A DNA stretch of 64,000 nt, taken from contig NZ_LPWF01000026.1 in assembly GCF_001723305.1 (NCBI RefSeq), positions 121,687 through 185,686 of the forward strand. Reading direction: 5' to 3'. The stretch is from Methyloceanibacter superfactus (lineage in GTDB: Bacteria; Pseudomonadota; Alphaproteobacteria; Rhizobiales; Methyloligellaceae). Shown here piece by piece: positions 17,995-27,627 of the stretch. A model generated the notes under the pieces. The model did no database searches and was not told the origin of the DNA. It saw only the letters and a list, made by a program, of their open reading frames with translations. Positions within the stretch are counted from its first letter, which is position 1, and the number at the start of each line of letters is the position of its first letter. A program made the position numbers and the translations under genes.

Positions 17995-19325
17995 TTGAGT
18001 GTTATCAGCAAAGGTCTCAATGGTATTCGACGGATCCTAAGCCCACGCCGCGAGCTCAGGGCCTTAGCCAAGCGGTACCTCGCGTGTGAGCTGGCCAAGA
18101 CCGAGCGTAAGCACAAGCGGCAGATCGCAGAATTGCGTCGCAAGACTGCCGCGAATAGGAAGGCGAAGATCGCGGCGCTAAGGGACAAGAAAAACGCTGC
18201 CGCCGCCATTGCACGCCAGCGCTTTCGTACAATGCTCATGAAGGAGCGTGAACAGGTCAGTCTACTCCAGCGGGAGTTGGCGAAAGCCAGAGATTTGAGT
18301 TCGGCAGCTATTCCCCTGGGATCGAGGCTTGGAGAGAGAAATGGGCGCGCTCTAACGGTCGGCGCGTGTTGTACTTGGCCCCGCAGGACTTTGCCGGTTC
18401 TTTTATGAATTGGGCAGATGCCGTTCACAGCCAAAGTGACTACGCCGTTCGCGTGGTCGTGTATGAAGCGCACCAATTTGGGTACGGCTGGGACCTGTTG
18501 TTCCCCGACGAGCGTGTGGTGAGGGGTGATATCAGTACTCTGGTCGACCAAGCCGACGTGATCCACATCAAGGATGAGAGCACGATCTTCGAAGGGCAAC
18601 GCAGCCAGATGGCGGAGATTGTCGCCGCTTCTACGAAGCCTATCGTGTTCACTCACTACGGGGGCAATGCGCGAAAGTTCAAGGATGACGCTGCCTACCG
18701 AGTATTTGTAAGCGGATTCGCCGCACGTGTAGCCATGACGCCGGACCTTTGCTACGCGTGGTTCTCCGGGCATTACATCCCTCACGGGATCGACACCGAA
18801 CGCTTCCGGTATTCCTGGACGGACGGGACCAAGCTAGGCCATTCGCCATCCATACCGAAAAGAAAGGCGACTACTGAACTGATTGCGGCTGTCGAAGGTC
18901 TCGATCTTTCTCTCGATGTCATCACGGGCGTATCTCATGCGGAGTGTCTGGCGCGAAAACAAACCTGCTCACTCTTCTTCGACCAGGCTGGACGCGAAGC
19001 GGCCTTAGGCGTCAGCGACGTTATTGGGTGGTATGCCAACTCGGCCTTGGAAGCGGCAGTTCATGGCATTCCGACGATCGCTCATCTTTCAGACGATGCC
19101 TTTTCGCGCGCGGCAGCGGCGGGATGTGATATCCGCGACACCTGCGCCATCGTGAACACGCCCATGGGAGTCGAGGGCATCAGGGGAACGATGCAAGAAC
19201 TCTTGCGGCTCAGTCATGCGGACAGAGCGGACCTCTCGCGGCGGACGCGAGGCTGGATAGAGGCATTTCATAGTTACGTAGTCGTGGGCAGAAGGCTCGC
19301 CGACCTCTACCGGGATTTGCACTGA
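17995..19325 (+). CDS. Coiled-coil protein fused to a GT-B-like glycosyltransferase domain, one-base frameshift
   Basis: TTG 17995 follows a strong AGGAGG (17983-17988) by 6 bases. Residues 1-100 are a basic helical coiled coil (KRQIAELRRKTAANRKAKIA, KEREQVSLLQRELAKARD). The frame breaks at the TTT run 18294-18296. Adding one T continues smoothly as EFGSYSPGIEAWREKWARS, NGRRVLYLAPQDFAGSF and on to 19325, giving about 443 residues. The second part shows IHIKDESTIFEG, TKPIVFTHYGGNAR, YIPHGIDTERF and GWYANSALEAAVHGIPTI, the layout of a GT-B donor domain. Read separately, the second part would need an unsupported GTG at 18366. Probably another transferase of this locus, with its coil as an interaction tether (inference). 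Confidence 0.65.
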
Positions 19326-19335
19326 TAACCTGCGA

Positions 19336-20161
19336 ATGAGCAAGACGCCGCCATCAGTGCCCTATGCCAAGTCGCTCGGCGCCATCGCCCTGTCCGACGA
19401 TCCCGGCGGCATGGGGGCCCAGCTTGCCCACGATCAGCGTCACGATCAAGCGCGCGCGTGGGCTGTCGCGTATTTTGCCGAAGATGGCCCAAGGCTCAGC
19501 CGTTATCTTTGCGAGCTAGCAATGCATTGCGCTCTTCATCGCAATGCTACGGGAGCCGCAGCCCTTTTTCTGGAGGCGCTCGACGATGGCGATCCGTCGG
19601 ACCGATCCTTCGCTGTCATTCTTTCAGCGGCCCTGGCCAACGCGCTTGCCACGCTCGATAGCGTCTCTTGCTGAGGGCGTGCTTCGTCGACTCCAAGGCG
19701 ACGGGAGCAAAAGTGTCACGGTGTGCCTAGGAGTGGATGACCAGCCGGCGATCTCACTACCGGCCAACGCCGGGGTACCCCTTGCGGAGGATCTCGCGGC
19801 GGCTGTTTTATTAGTCCATTTCAGTCGCAGCCTCGAGTCTCTGGCGGATTTGACGCATGAGGCGTTGCTCGCCCAGCTTGGAGCCTATCTCGACGAGGTG
19901 GATATCAACGCCGGCCACGCCGCAGGGGCGCCCAAGCCGATGACGCTTCCAGAGATCGCCTTGGTGGTCCTTTCGCAGCTCGGCCTACGCGCAAAACGGA
20001 AAAGGCAGACCGATAGGCTCGAAAGGATCTGTGCCGAGATTCGGGATTGCCTAAAGAAATTCGGCCTGGACGGCGCTCAGTTCAAACCGTCATTGGCCGC
20101 GACCCTGAAAAAGATTGGTGCGTTGCGGGAACCGCGTGCACACCGCCTGTGGCGGAGGTGA
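19336..20161 (+). CDS. Hypothetical protein, apparently split by a frameshift
   Basis: The first frame (ATG 19336, MSKTPPSVPYAKSLGAIALS) runs to TGA at 19672. The second frame continues with ASLAEGVLRRLQGDGSKSVT to 20161. Removing one base near 19660-19672 joins them into about 274 residues. The alternative is two overlapping genes, with a GTG at 19681 starting the second. The protein is Ala/Leu-rich and mostly helical, with a basic C-terminus (KRKRQTDRLERICAEIRDC). I do not recognise a family. It starts 10 bases after the coiled-coil glycosyltransferase and ends in the gap to a convergent gene, so it is probably cotranscribed with the former. Confidence 0.45.
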
Positions 20162-20173
20162 CAGCTAAGGCGC

Positions 20174-21670
20174 CTATCGTGACGAGGGTTCATCGAGAAT
20201 GCACTCGCAGAATCCCCATTGCTCCAGGCTTCTGCTGGTGTAAAGCAACGACGCGTCATGGCCTATGAGTATCTCGTCGAGATCCAACTTTAGGAGAGCC
20301 GGTTCTCGCGCCCGCGCCCAGTTGGCCAACATGTGAAACTGGATCGCGCGGTCTGGGTAGGCCAGGAACTTCTCTGCTGCAACAAGGGACGCAGTCGCCG
20401 AAATTTCCGGTGACGGCTGGGCTTCGAGCGGCATGGCCGGTTCGTTCCGCAAATGCCGCTGTATGGCGCGCTTGACGGTCTGGGTCGTCAGCGTCCCCAG
20501 GGTTTCGTCCAAGTCTGTGAAGCCACGCAGAGCCTGAAAGTGCTCCGCGATCAGCGCCGGCGCCTCTTGATCGACATGTCCGGGCTGGGGAATCGACCCC
20601 AAGATCTCGGTGGCAAAACTCTCATAGCTAAAACGTTTCGATGCGATCAGCTTCCGATAGGCATTGTCGGTGAGGCGAGCGAGTGTGTCGGTGCAGCGCA
20701 AGGCGGTGAAGACCTCGGGCAAGTTCGAGAAATCATCTTCGAGCGGGATGTAGTCTTCGTGAGCCACGAGCCCCAGATAGTCGTCGCGGGCCAAGACTTG
20801 GGCCGTGCGCGTTGCCGCGGCCTCGAACAGGCGCGGGCTGATAGCGTCGAAGCGATAGTCATCCGGCGTGTCAGGAAAGCAGTTTGCCTTCACGGCGTCG
20901 TAGGCAGCATCGGGATGCACCTCCAAATAGGCTAGACACCTTTCCTTGATCGAACCGTCGGCGTCCGCCACCGACGCCCCGCCACGGCTGCCGATGGTCG
21001 CGCGGCACGAGCCTAAGAAGCGTAGCCAGTCATTGCCCAGGAGCACCTGGCCTGGATCGGTCGAGAAGTCGGTGACAAAGCCCTCGGCGCTTGCGGCCCG
21101 GCAAAACCGCTCGGCCACGACGGCTTTTCTTTGGCCGTGCTGCCCGAGTTGTGGTCCCAAGGCCCTGACCCGGCTGCCGACATCGATGGGTCGCTCGGCA
21201 AGGGGAAGGCCAAAGCTCTCGGCCAGCATGTCGTCGTCGACATAACCGGTGAGACCTTCGCGGAACTCAACCCCCGGCTTTTGCGACATTCTGGGATAGA
21301 GAACATCGAGATCGCGGGTGATCGGGCTGTATACGATGTTGACGCCGAGTTCATCGAGCCAAGTGTCGAGAACCTCGTTGCAGGTGTAGTCGTCTTGGCA
21401 AATTGCGATTTTGATCGCGGTCGAGGTCTCGACGAAGTTGTATAGCGCTTTGAAGGTATTGACGGTGCGCGGCAGCCGGTGCCCTAAGAAGCAGTAGTGC
21501 AGAATGATCCCGTCGAACTGAATCCGGCGAAGCGCCTCGGTCACGGGCGCGTTCAAGTGATGAAAGACGTAGCGGTTGCCTGGTCCGTGGCGGGGCAGCG
21601 AATAGATGTTCTTGAAGGTGGTCCCACGAGAGTTGGGCAAAAGCGCGTGAAGGCAGAGAATGTTTTTCAC
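20174..21670 (-). CDS. Stand-alone relative of the second domain of the 877-residue glycosyltransferase
   Basis: About 498 residues from GTG 21670 (VKNILCLHALLPNSRGTTFK) after a G-rich stretch; the frame extends to 21712 without a better start. It shares with residues 363-760 of the protein at 10876-13509: a QDDY(T/N)xN segment near residue 95, a TIGSRGGASVADADGS stretch near 230 matching LGTESGSNVFDFDGS, AISPRLFEAAATRTAQVL near 280 matching VSPKLFEAIHLRTALVL, and YIPLEDDFSNLPEVF near 305. Spacing is conserved, so they are probably one family with GT-B-like donor-site features. The precise reaction is unknown. It lies at the end of a minus-strand run with the deacetylase-like, methyltransferase and sulfotransferase genes. 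Confidence 0.65.
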   Translation of the reverse strand: MKNILCLHALLPNSRGTTFKNIYSLPRHGPGNRYVFHHLNAPVTEALRRIQFDGIILHYCFLGHRLPRTVNTFKALYNFVETSTAIKIAICQDDYTCNEVLDTWLDELGVNIVYSPITRDLDVLYPRMSQKPGVEFREGLTGYVDDDMLAESFGLPLAERPIDVGSRVRALGPQLGQHGQRKAVVAERFCRAASAEGFVTDFSTDPGQVLLGNDWLRFLGSCRATIGSRGGASVADADGSIKERCLAYLEVHPDAAYDAVKANCFPDTPDDYRFDAISPRLFEAAATRTAQVLARDDYLGLVAHEDYIPLEDDFSNLPEVFTALRCTDTLARLTDNAYRKLIASKRFSYESFATEILGSIPQPGHVDQEAPALIAEHFQALRGFTDLDETLGTLTTQTVKRAIQRHLRNEPAMPLEAQPSPEISATASLVAAEKFLAYPDRAIQFHMLANWARAREPALLKLDLDEILIGHDASLLYTSRSLEQWGFCECILDEPSSR

Positions 21671-21718
21671 GAACCACCCCCCGCCACCAGCCGCGCTCTT
21701 GCGGCACCCCAAGACACG

Positions 21719-22720
21719 CTATTGGGGCCAGCGAATACCAAAAAAGCTGCGCCGCGGGCGTGCAAGTTCCGCCCGGCCCAGTGTGACATCACTCCACAGG
21801 GAAGTAGCGGAATTCGCCGCGCTCTCGCTCATGATCTCATCGTACCAGGTCGTACCGCCATATCGAGCGGACGGCAGCGGGGCATCCGAGTAGTACTGCG
21901 GATGCAACAAGATGCGGTAGCGGTTGCCCGGCTTGAACGTTCGAACGAAGTCGCGAAGGTCACGTTTCACAGGGTCGCGCGTCGGCGCGTTGTGGCCCCC
22001 GTCGCTGAACTGCCCATTGAACTTGGGCGAATGGCCATTGTGTACCCAGCGGAGCTTGGTCTGCCAATCCTGGTGGAACGGCATGTTGTTGTTGTTACGG
22101 CCGTCGGGTCCTGGAACGCCGCCGTGTGCGGAAACGAAGCTGATAGGGAATCGCGCTGACAACTCGCGCACGTCCCGGTCGAAAATCTCAAGCGCCCGGT
22201 CGGTGTCGAACAGCGCTTGTTCGAAGGCATTAATGTGATAGCCGATCACAAAGCCCTGGTCGCTGAGTGACCGGAGCAACGCATCGTCCAGATCGTAATC
22301 GGTAAAGGCGACTTCGCCGGTCGTTTTGAGGCGGCGGCGGTCGATCCGCTTGTTGAAGATCATGACGTTGGTGGGACACAGGGCCTGCGTGGGCTCCCGC
22401 AAGAGCCCCATGGCACGCTCCGGGAAGGAGTCTATATCGTACTGAAGTATGATGTAGGCCTTGTTCGGATTACGCTTGCCGCTCGCCAGCTCCTTAGCCC
22501 ACGCCTTGCGCTCTTCGGGATAGCCTCCGTCAAAATCCCAATCACGGCCCCATGGAAAATCGGCATAGGTGATCACTTCGAGATCCGCCTTGTGCGCTTC
22601 GATAAAGCGAAAGAAGTCGGTCACGTAGCGGCGGGGAAAATAGGCGCCAGCGCGCGGGCTCAAGAAGGCGTCCCCGGGAATTTCAGCGGTCTCATCGAGA
22701 GTCAGTTCAATCTTTTCCAT
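21719..22720 (-). CDS. Polysaccharide-deacetylase-like fold protein
   Basis: About 333 residues from ATG 22720 (MEKIELTLDETAEIPG); an in-frame ATG at 22732 is possible. It contains AYIILQYDIDSFPERAMGLL, where the Asp-x-Asp could be the metal-binding pair of NodB-type deacetylases, then GYHINAFEQAL, SFVSAHGGVPGP and RILLHPQYYSD. The late His-Pro resembles the final catalytic motif. These are distant resemblances, so a de-N-acetylase or a carbohydrate-binding relative are both possible. No signal peptide, so it would act in the cytoplasm. It lies 48 bases before the GT-like gene and 26 bases after the methyltransferase, in one transcription direction. Confidence 0.5.
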   Translation of the reverse strand: MEKIELTLDETAEIPGDAFLSPRAGAYFPRRYVTDFFRFIEAHKADLEVITYADFPWGRDWDFDGGYPEERKAWAKELASGKRNPNKAYIILQYDIDSFPERAMGLLREPTQALCPTNVMIFNKRIDRRRLKTTGEVAFTDYDLDDALLRSLSDQGFVIGYHINAFEQALFDTDRALEIFDRDVRELSARFPISFVSAHGGVPGPDGRNNNNMPFHQDWQTKLRWVHNGHSPKFNGQFSDGGHNAPTRDPVKRDLRDFVRTFKPGNRYRILLHPQYYSDAPLPSARYGGTTWYDEIMSESAANSATSLWSDVTLGRAELARPRRSFFGIRWPQ

Positions 22721-22746
22721 GAGCGGAGGCAACTGCTCCTTTTGGA

Positions 22747-23385
22747 TTATCTGGCCGGCGTCCAGTTGAGATTTTTGCAGAACACGACGTTGTTAGCGAC
22801 GTCGCCGTGAATGCCATAGCGCTGGGTCTGCGCGAGCGTCAGCGGCAAGGTGATGAAACCATGCGCCTCGAAAAGCTCGCGCTGGAAAGCGAGCGTGCGG
22901 TCAATCGCTGCCTGGTCGAGATCGGCCGCCTTGGGCACGCCGTTCCACGGCCCCAGCCAGGCCCAGCCTTCGGGATGGATCAGATTGACGATCGCATCGA
23001 CAAAGGCCCTGTGCGCCTCGTCATCGTCCCAGAACCAGAAGGCATTCAGCGAGAACTTGTTGAAGACGCCGTCGAAGGAGGTGTCGAAGGGATGGCTCGC
23101 CAGCTTTTGAATGTTCAGTTCGGCGACCTCGAAGCCCTTGTAGCGGCCGAGTTCCGCCACCGCCGGATCGAAGTCCACGCCGACGCAAGTGCCGCCGCGT
23201 TCACGGACGATCTCGGCGAAATCGAATTGGCCGGCCCCGAGGTCGATATAGCGGCCAGTGAGCGGCTTGCCGCCAAGGAAGTCATCAAGAATGTGGAAGA
23301 ACGGCTGCCGATTGCGCCTCGGATCGCGAATGTTCTTCTGCTTGGCGTTGGCAGCAATGGCGATCTCTGTCGCGTCAGTCAGCAT
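22747..23385 (-). CDS. SAM-dependent methyltransferase
   Basis: About 212 residues from ATG 23385 (MLTDATEIAIAANAKQKNIR) with GAGGAG 9 bases upstream; a longer frame would run into the sulfotransferase gene. Motif I is YIDLGAGQFDFAEIV and the ribose-binding acidic residue lies in VGVDFDPAV. FDGVFNKFSLNAFWFW marks motif IV, with WAWLGPWNG near motif VI. The internal Asn/Phe/Trp-rich segment is unusual. Probably modifies a sugar or an activated intermediate. It sits 13 bases from the sulfotransferase stop and likely shares its transcript. Confidence 0.8.
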   Translation of the reverse strand: MLTDATEIAIAANAKQKNIRDPRRNRQPFFHILDDFLGGKPLTGRYIDLGAGQFDFAEIVRERGGTCVGVDFDPAVAELGRYKGFEVAELNIQKLASHPFDTSFDGVFNKFSLNAFWFWDDDEAHRAFVDAIVNLIHPEGWAWLGPWNGVPKAADLDQAAIDRTLAFQRELFEAHGFITLPLTLAQTQRYGIHGDVANNVVFCKNLNWTPAR

Positions 23386-23398
23386 TCTTGCACGCTCC

Positions 23399-24282
23399 TC
23401 ACGCGTAGCCGTGGCGGGTGAGGTCATCGCCCGCCACGGAGACAAAATCGGCAAGCTGCTCAGGCTTGAGGTCATTTCGCCAGCGCCCGATCATCGTCGT
23501 GTCGATGGCGCTGCTCACCCGCTTCTTCGACAGGTGGTTGGCCTTAAAGATGGTGAGATCGAGCTTTTGATGATGCAGCATGTTGGGGTCGAAGGGTAGC
23601 CCGAGGAAGTCGCAAATGCTGCGCAGCTCCGGCTCGGGGTTCTTGGTCAGCGATTCGTAGCGCACCATTTGGGCCTTGACGTCAGGGCGCTCGACGAGCT
23701 GCTCGAAACGGCGGATCGTCGTCTGCCAGCCTCGCGCTACCTCTTTCGGCGACTGCTTGAAGCTACCGGTGTTGAGCTGGCTGGCGAGGATGTCGCGGCC
23801 ATCGCGAAGCATGTTGAGGAAGCAAGCTCGCGGCCAAACCCCTAAGTAGTCCTCGAACGCGTTGTCACACTTCATGCCCCAGCGGCGCTTGCCGACGCGC
23901 TTCATCTTCTCGAGGCCACACAGTTCGATGAGCCGCATGCGGCCCTTTAACTCCGTCAGCATGTGACCTTCGTCAACCAGTTGCTCCAGGAGATGGGCGA
24001 AGTCCTGGTAGGACAAGCCGCCGCGCAGGCTGCGGGCGACGAAAGTGGAGAAGTGCGCCGTGGGCGCGCACTCGGCGACCGTTTTGTGGTTACGTGCGCT
24101 AGCGATCTCGGCGGCCAGCGTCCTCAGATCGACGTCGGGTGCCGTTTCGACCAGGGCCGGATAGAGTTCATACGACATCGCGATGTCGCCGTGCGCATCG
24201 AGCAGGGTGCACATCAGCGTGCCCCCCGAACGGCTCATGCCACGCACGAAAATCGGGCGTCGTCATATGCCTCATTAGTCAT
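23399..24282 (-). CDS. Sulfotransferase family protein, one-base frameshift near the N-terminus
   Basis: The main frame holds FVRGMSRSGGTLMCTLLDAH, the 5'-phosphosulfate loop, and NMLRDGRDILASQLN, the 3'-phosphate site, followed by VRYESLTKNPEPELRSICDF, typical of sulfotransferases. No start codon lies upstream in this frame before a stop. Adding one C to the CCC run at 24255-24257 joins it to ATG 24282 (MTNEAYDDAPIFVRG), giving about 294 residues. It probably sulfates a sugar and differs from the sulfotransferase at 5.5 kb, which has a different loop (GGHRMGSH), so two distinct acceptor positions are plausible. It precedes a methyltransferase by 13 bases. Confidence 0.8.
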
Positions 24283-24376
24283 CGCTGAGTTCCACTTATT
24301 CGACGCTCCCCGCTCCCCACGGCGACGCGATGTTCGCCAGTTCGTTGGCCGGTCCGGCGGGTCAACGCACTGTGCT

Positions 24377-26100
24377 TCAAATCAAATCGGCGACGCTGCG
24401 AGTTTTGCTCCCAGCCATATAATCCAACATGGAGCCCACGTCGATTGCTACGGCGCCGCTCTCTCGCGCCTCTCCAGCCAGAAATTTGCCGATGATCCCC
24501 GCGCCCACTAGGACCAGCGTGCCGGGTGCGGCGGCGGCGCGGATCTGCCGCAATATGTGCGGGTAGGCCTCAAAAAGCGGCTGCGTGCCGGCCTCCTCCA
24601 AGCGCTTGAGTTTCTGGGCCGGGGGCACCGTGATGTACTCCAATGGGGCAAAGGGTAGGCGTAGCTGATCCGCCGGCCAGCAGGAAATCACCAGGACCGC
24701 CTTCGCCGCTGAGGCGAGTTCGGCCATCGCAGCCGGACTCAGCGCGACTTGATGGCAGCGCTCCTCGGTCACGATCTTGCCGTCCAATGAAATCTCCGAG
24801 CTGCAGGCGCCGAGGACGACCGCTAGTCCGCGTTGAGAGCGGCCGCCGCCGAAGCGCTGTCCGGGTCCCGGCAGGTCGCGGGCAATGCGATAGATGGATG
24901 GCAGGCCCAAGATGTCGCAGCTGTCGACGGCGTTGCGGACGCGGCGCAGGATGTCGTTCCGGATATCGGGTGACGGTGCCGCACCCCACCAATGGCGCTC
25001 GCGAGTCACGTTGTCCGCAAGGAACAGGTCCGGATCGATGCCCTCCATCGACGGGGCGGCATAGGCATAGGCCTCCCCGTCACCGAGGCGCAGCAGGGAT
25101 AGCGGCCGCTGGTCGGCCAGATGTGTCTTGATCGTCTCGACAAGACTTTGCCTTTGATCCGGTGCAAAGCGCATATCCATGAGGTTGTGCTTTCCCTCCG
25201 GCAGATCGGAGAGTGGCTTCAACACAAATTCCTCGAAATTCAGACCGTCGGCCTCATCGACGGCCTCATAGGCGTCACGCAAATATCGAAGCATGGCGGC
25301 GCCAGGCGCTGGACGGAAGTCCGAACAGAACGCGCTCAATGCGGGGCTCAACAGACCGAGAGCATCGAGCGCCAGCAACTGCTCCAGGAAATAGGGCCGG
25401 AGCTTCGGATGCAGCAGCCCGGCATAGCGATCCAAGAGTCGCGCGGCGGCTTGCAGCTTGTCCCTCTCCAAGAGAAGCCGCGACATGCCAAAGACCGTGT
25501 TCTTGCGCAACCGGTCGAGGGCGTTGTCGTCGATCTCTGATAAAATGCTGTGGATCCGGTCGCTGGCGCCCGTCCTGACCGCAAGCGTCAAAAGCTGGTT
25601 GAGGATCCGAGAGCGCAGATACTCGCTCTCAGTCCGGGCATAGAGTTCGGCGACCTCATCGAGCGGGACGCTCTGGTCGCGAGATAGACCGCCACCGCGA
25701 AGCGATAATATTCGCGCACCTCATCAAAGCCGAGATCGGCATCTTCGATTAGCGCATTGAGCATCCCCAACTGGCGGTTGGTTAGCAGGCGCCCCATGAA
25801 AACATACAGCGCGTGCTCGGGCAGAAGATCGACGTGTTTCAGGGCATGCGCCAGGAACACCTGCTGTTCTGGTGTCCAATCCGCTGGCGGATTGGTGAGG
25901 GCTGCCTCGATCTTTTGGTTGATGGCGGCATGGGCGGAATCCTCACCGTATTTGGTGCATGCCTCGATCAGCGGCCACAAGAGGGATCGCTTGAGACCCC
26001 CCCAAACCGCGGACTTGGCCTTGCCGAGGAGGGGCCCGAACCCCTCGCGGCTGCCGTATTCCTTGGTACTTGAAGACTCCAAATGCCGAACTCTTCCCAA
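24377..26100 (-). CDS. GT-D glycosyltransferase with helical N-terminal domain, one-base frameshift
   Basis: The C-terminal half (LSLLRLGDGEAYAYAAPSM near residue 330) carries the R-x-GDGE signature of the GT-D fold (DUF1792-like), followed by CDILGLPSIYR and a final nucleotide-binding-like GTLVLVGAGIIGKFLAGEA. The N-terminal half is helical (LDRLRKNTVFGMSRLLLERD). The frame breaks near 25681; adding one base joins VAVYL to RDQSVPLDEVAELYARTESE, giving about 574 residues from TTG 26100. The upstream sequence to 26219 also reads as protein in a shifted frame (VIYRLREFLQHCKVLRYL, MVKGRFWEEFGIWSLQ), so the true start may be earlier with another missing base near 26065. The GT-D fold is rare among bacterial transferases; the acceptor is unknown. 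Confidence 0.65.
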
Positions 26101-26485
26101 AAACGGCCCTTCACCATTGGCAATCGCGCCAAGTACCTCAGGACCTTACAGTGCTGAAGAAATTCCCTTAAGCGGTAAATGACCCAGGGCGAGCCGCGGG
26201 CCCAAAAGTAGGGCGCCAACTTCGCTGGCCGATCCCTTGCTAGTCTGACGAATTACTTCCGCCGTAGGTTCGCCTCGAACGAGCGTCTCTAGCAAGCCGG
26301 GTACGCCAATTTTGTCACCGCAGGATTCTCTTGAATGGGAGAATTCGCATGAGTACGTTGCGTCACAGTTTCACCAGCGCCTAGTATGAGGGTCAAACTA
26401 TTCTTGTTGCCCAAGGATACATCTGAGCCCTGAGAAATCGCGCCGCACTCCGGCGGTGTATCGGAGGGTTCCATAATCACTCTAT
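26101..26485. other. Intergenic region between divergent genes, partly possibly coding
   Basis: Positions 26101-26219 may encode the N-terminal extension of the GT-D gene on the minus strand. The remainder shows no gene and is richer in A+T than its neighbours. It should contain the promoter of the plus-strand epimerase operon, but no clear -35/-10 pair was found. Confidence 0.35.
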
Positions 26486-27516
26486 ATGACGCAGCTTGCG
26501 ACGGCTTAGCACGCAGTCCCAAACGGTTTCTCGTTACCGGAGCGGCGGGCTTCATTGGCTCCAACCTTGTGGAAGCCTTACTGCGACTCGGTCAGTCCGT
26601 TGTCGGCTTGGACAACTTCGCTACGGGACATCGGCATAATGTCGAGATGGCGCTTGCCGACTGTGGCGATGCGTCGGCGCAAGACAGACTGACTTTTGTC
26701 AACGCCGATATCCGCGACGCGGATGCTTGCCTTGAGGCGTGCAAGGACATTGAAGTGGTCCTTCACCACGCGGCAATTGGCTCCGTGCCATACTCGCTGG
26801 CTGATCCGCTCACCTCCCACATTTGCAATGTGGATGGGTTCCTTAATATGCTGCTAGCCGCCAAGCAGACTGACGTCAGACGTTTCGTGTACGCCTCATC
26901 GAGCGCGGTTTATGGCGACGACGAGAATTTGCCAAAGCTTGAAGAGTCTATCGGCAGGCCGTTGAGTCCGTATGCCCTGACGAAGGTGATCAACGAACAG
27001 TACGCTGATCTATTTGCGCGCATTCAAGGAATGGATGTAGTCGGCCTCCGGTATTTTAACGTGTTCGGCAAGAGGCAGGACCCCAACGGACCTTATGCGG
27101 CGGTGATCCCGCGATGGATCGCGGCATTGCTCAGGGGAAAGCCAATCGAGATCTATGGCGACGGTGAGACTACGCGGGACTGGTGCTATGTCGAGAATGT
27201 CGTCCAGATGAATATCCTGGCCTCGACCACGCCTGACTCCGACGCCTTGAACGCGGTTTATAACGTAGGAGCGGGTAGCAGGACGACCCTGAACGAACTC
27301 TACGAGATGATTGTCGCGAGCCTCCGGGCGCAAATGCCGCTCGACGACCCTGGACCGCCGGCCTATTGCGCCTTCCGGGAGGGCGATATTCGTGACTCGC
27401 TGGCGGATATCTCGCGGGCCAGGATCCTATTGGGGTATGAGGCAAAATTCGATCTCGCGATGGGGCTCGAGGACAGCATCGGCTGGTATTGTGCCCATAT
27501 GCGCGGAGGCGATTGA
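26486..27516 (+). CDS. wbpP: UDP-N-acetylglucosamine C4-epimerase, WbpP/TviC-like, start region frameshifted
   Basis: The protein reads RFLVTGAAGFIGSNLVEALL, VVGLDNFATGHRHNVE, HHAAIGSVPYSLADPLTS, SSAVYGD, SPYALTKVINEQYADLF and RQDPNGPYAAVIPRWIAALL, closely following the WbpP/TviC family that converts UDP-GlcNAc (or its uronic acid) to the galacto form. In the main frame no ATG, GTG or TTG precedes the Rossmann motif after the last stop. Adding one G near 26502 joins ATG 26486 (MTQLATG) to LARSPKRF, giving about 343 residues, as in the family. It heads a plus-strand operon with a transferase, neuB and a pyruvyltransferase. With the TviB-like dehydrogenase at 45.3 kb it could make UDP-GalNAcA (inference). 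Confidence 0.85.
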
Positions 27517-27627
27517 AATGGCTCGGCGCTGGACTATTAGGGGTCGAGTCAGACACCTGCCCATTTCGTGAGGCTTCGCTATCGTGCATAAGGCCCGTAA
27601 TAGATCTCTGGTCGAAGGAAGGTTCTT

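Noticed and set aside
18366..19325. Independent gene starting at GTG 18366
   Set aside because: No ribosome site precedes this GTG, and the same frame continues upstream as plausible protein (SPGIEAWREKWARSNGRR) that joins the coiled-coil frame by one added base.
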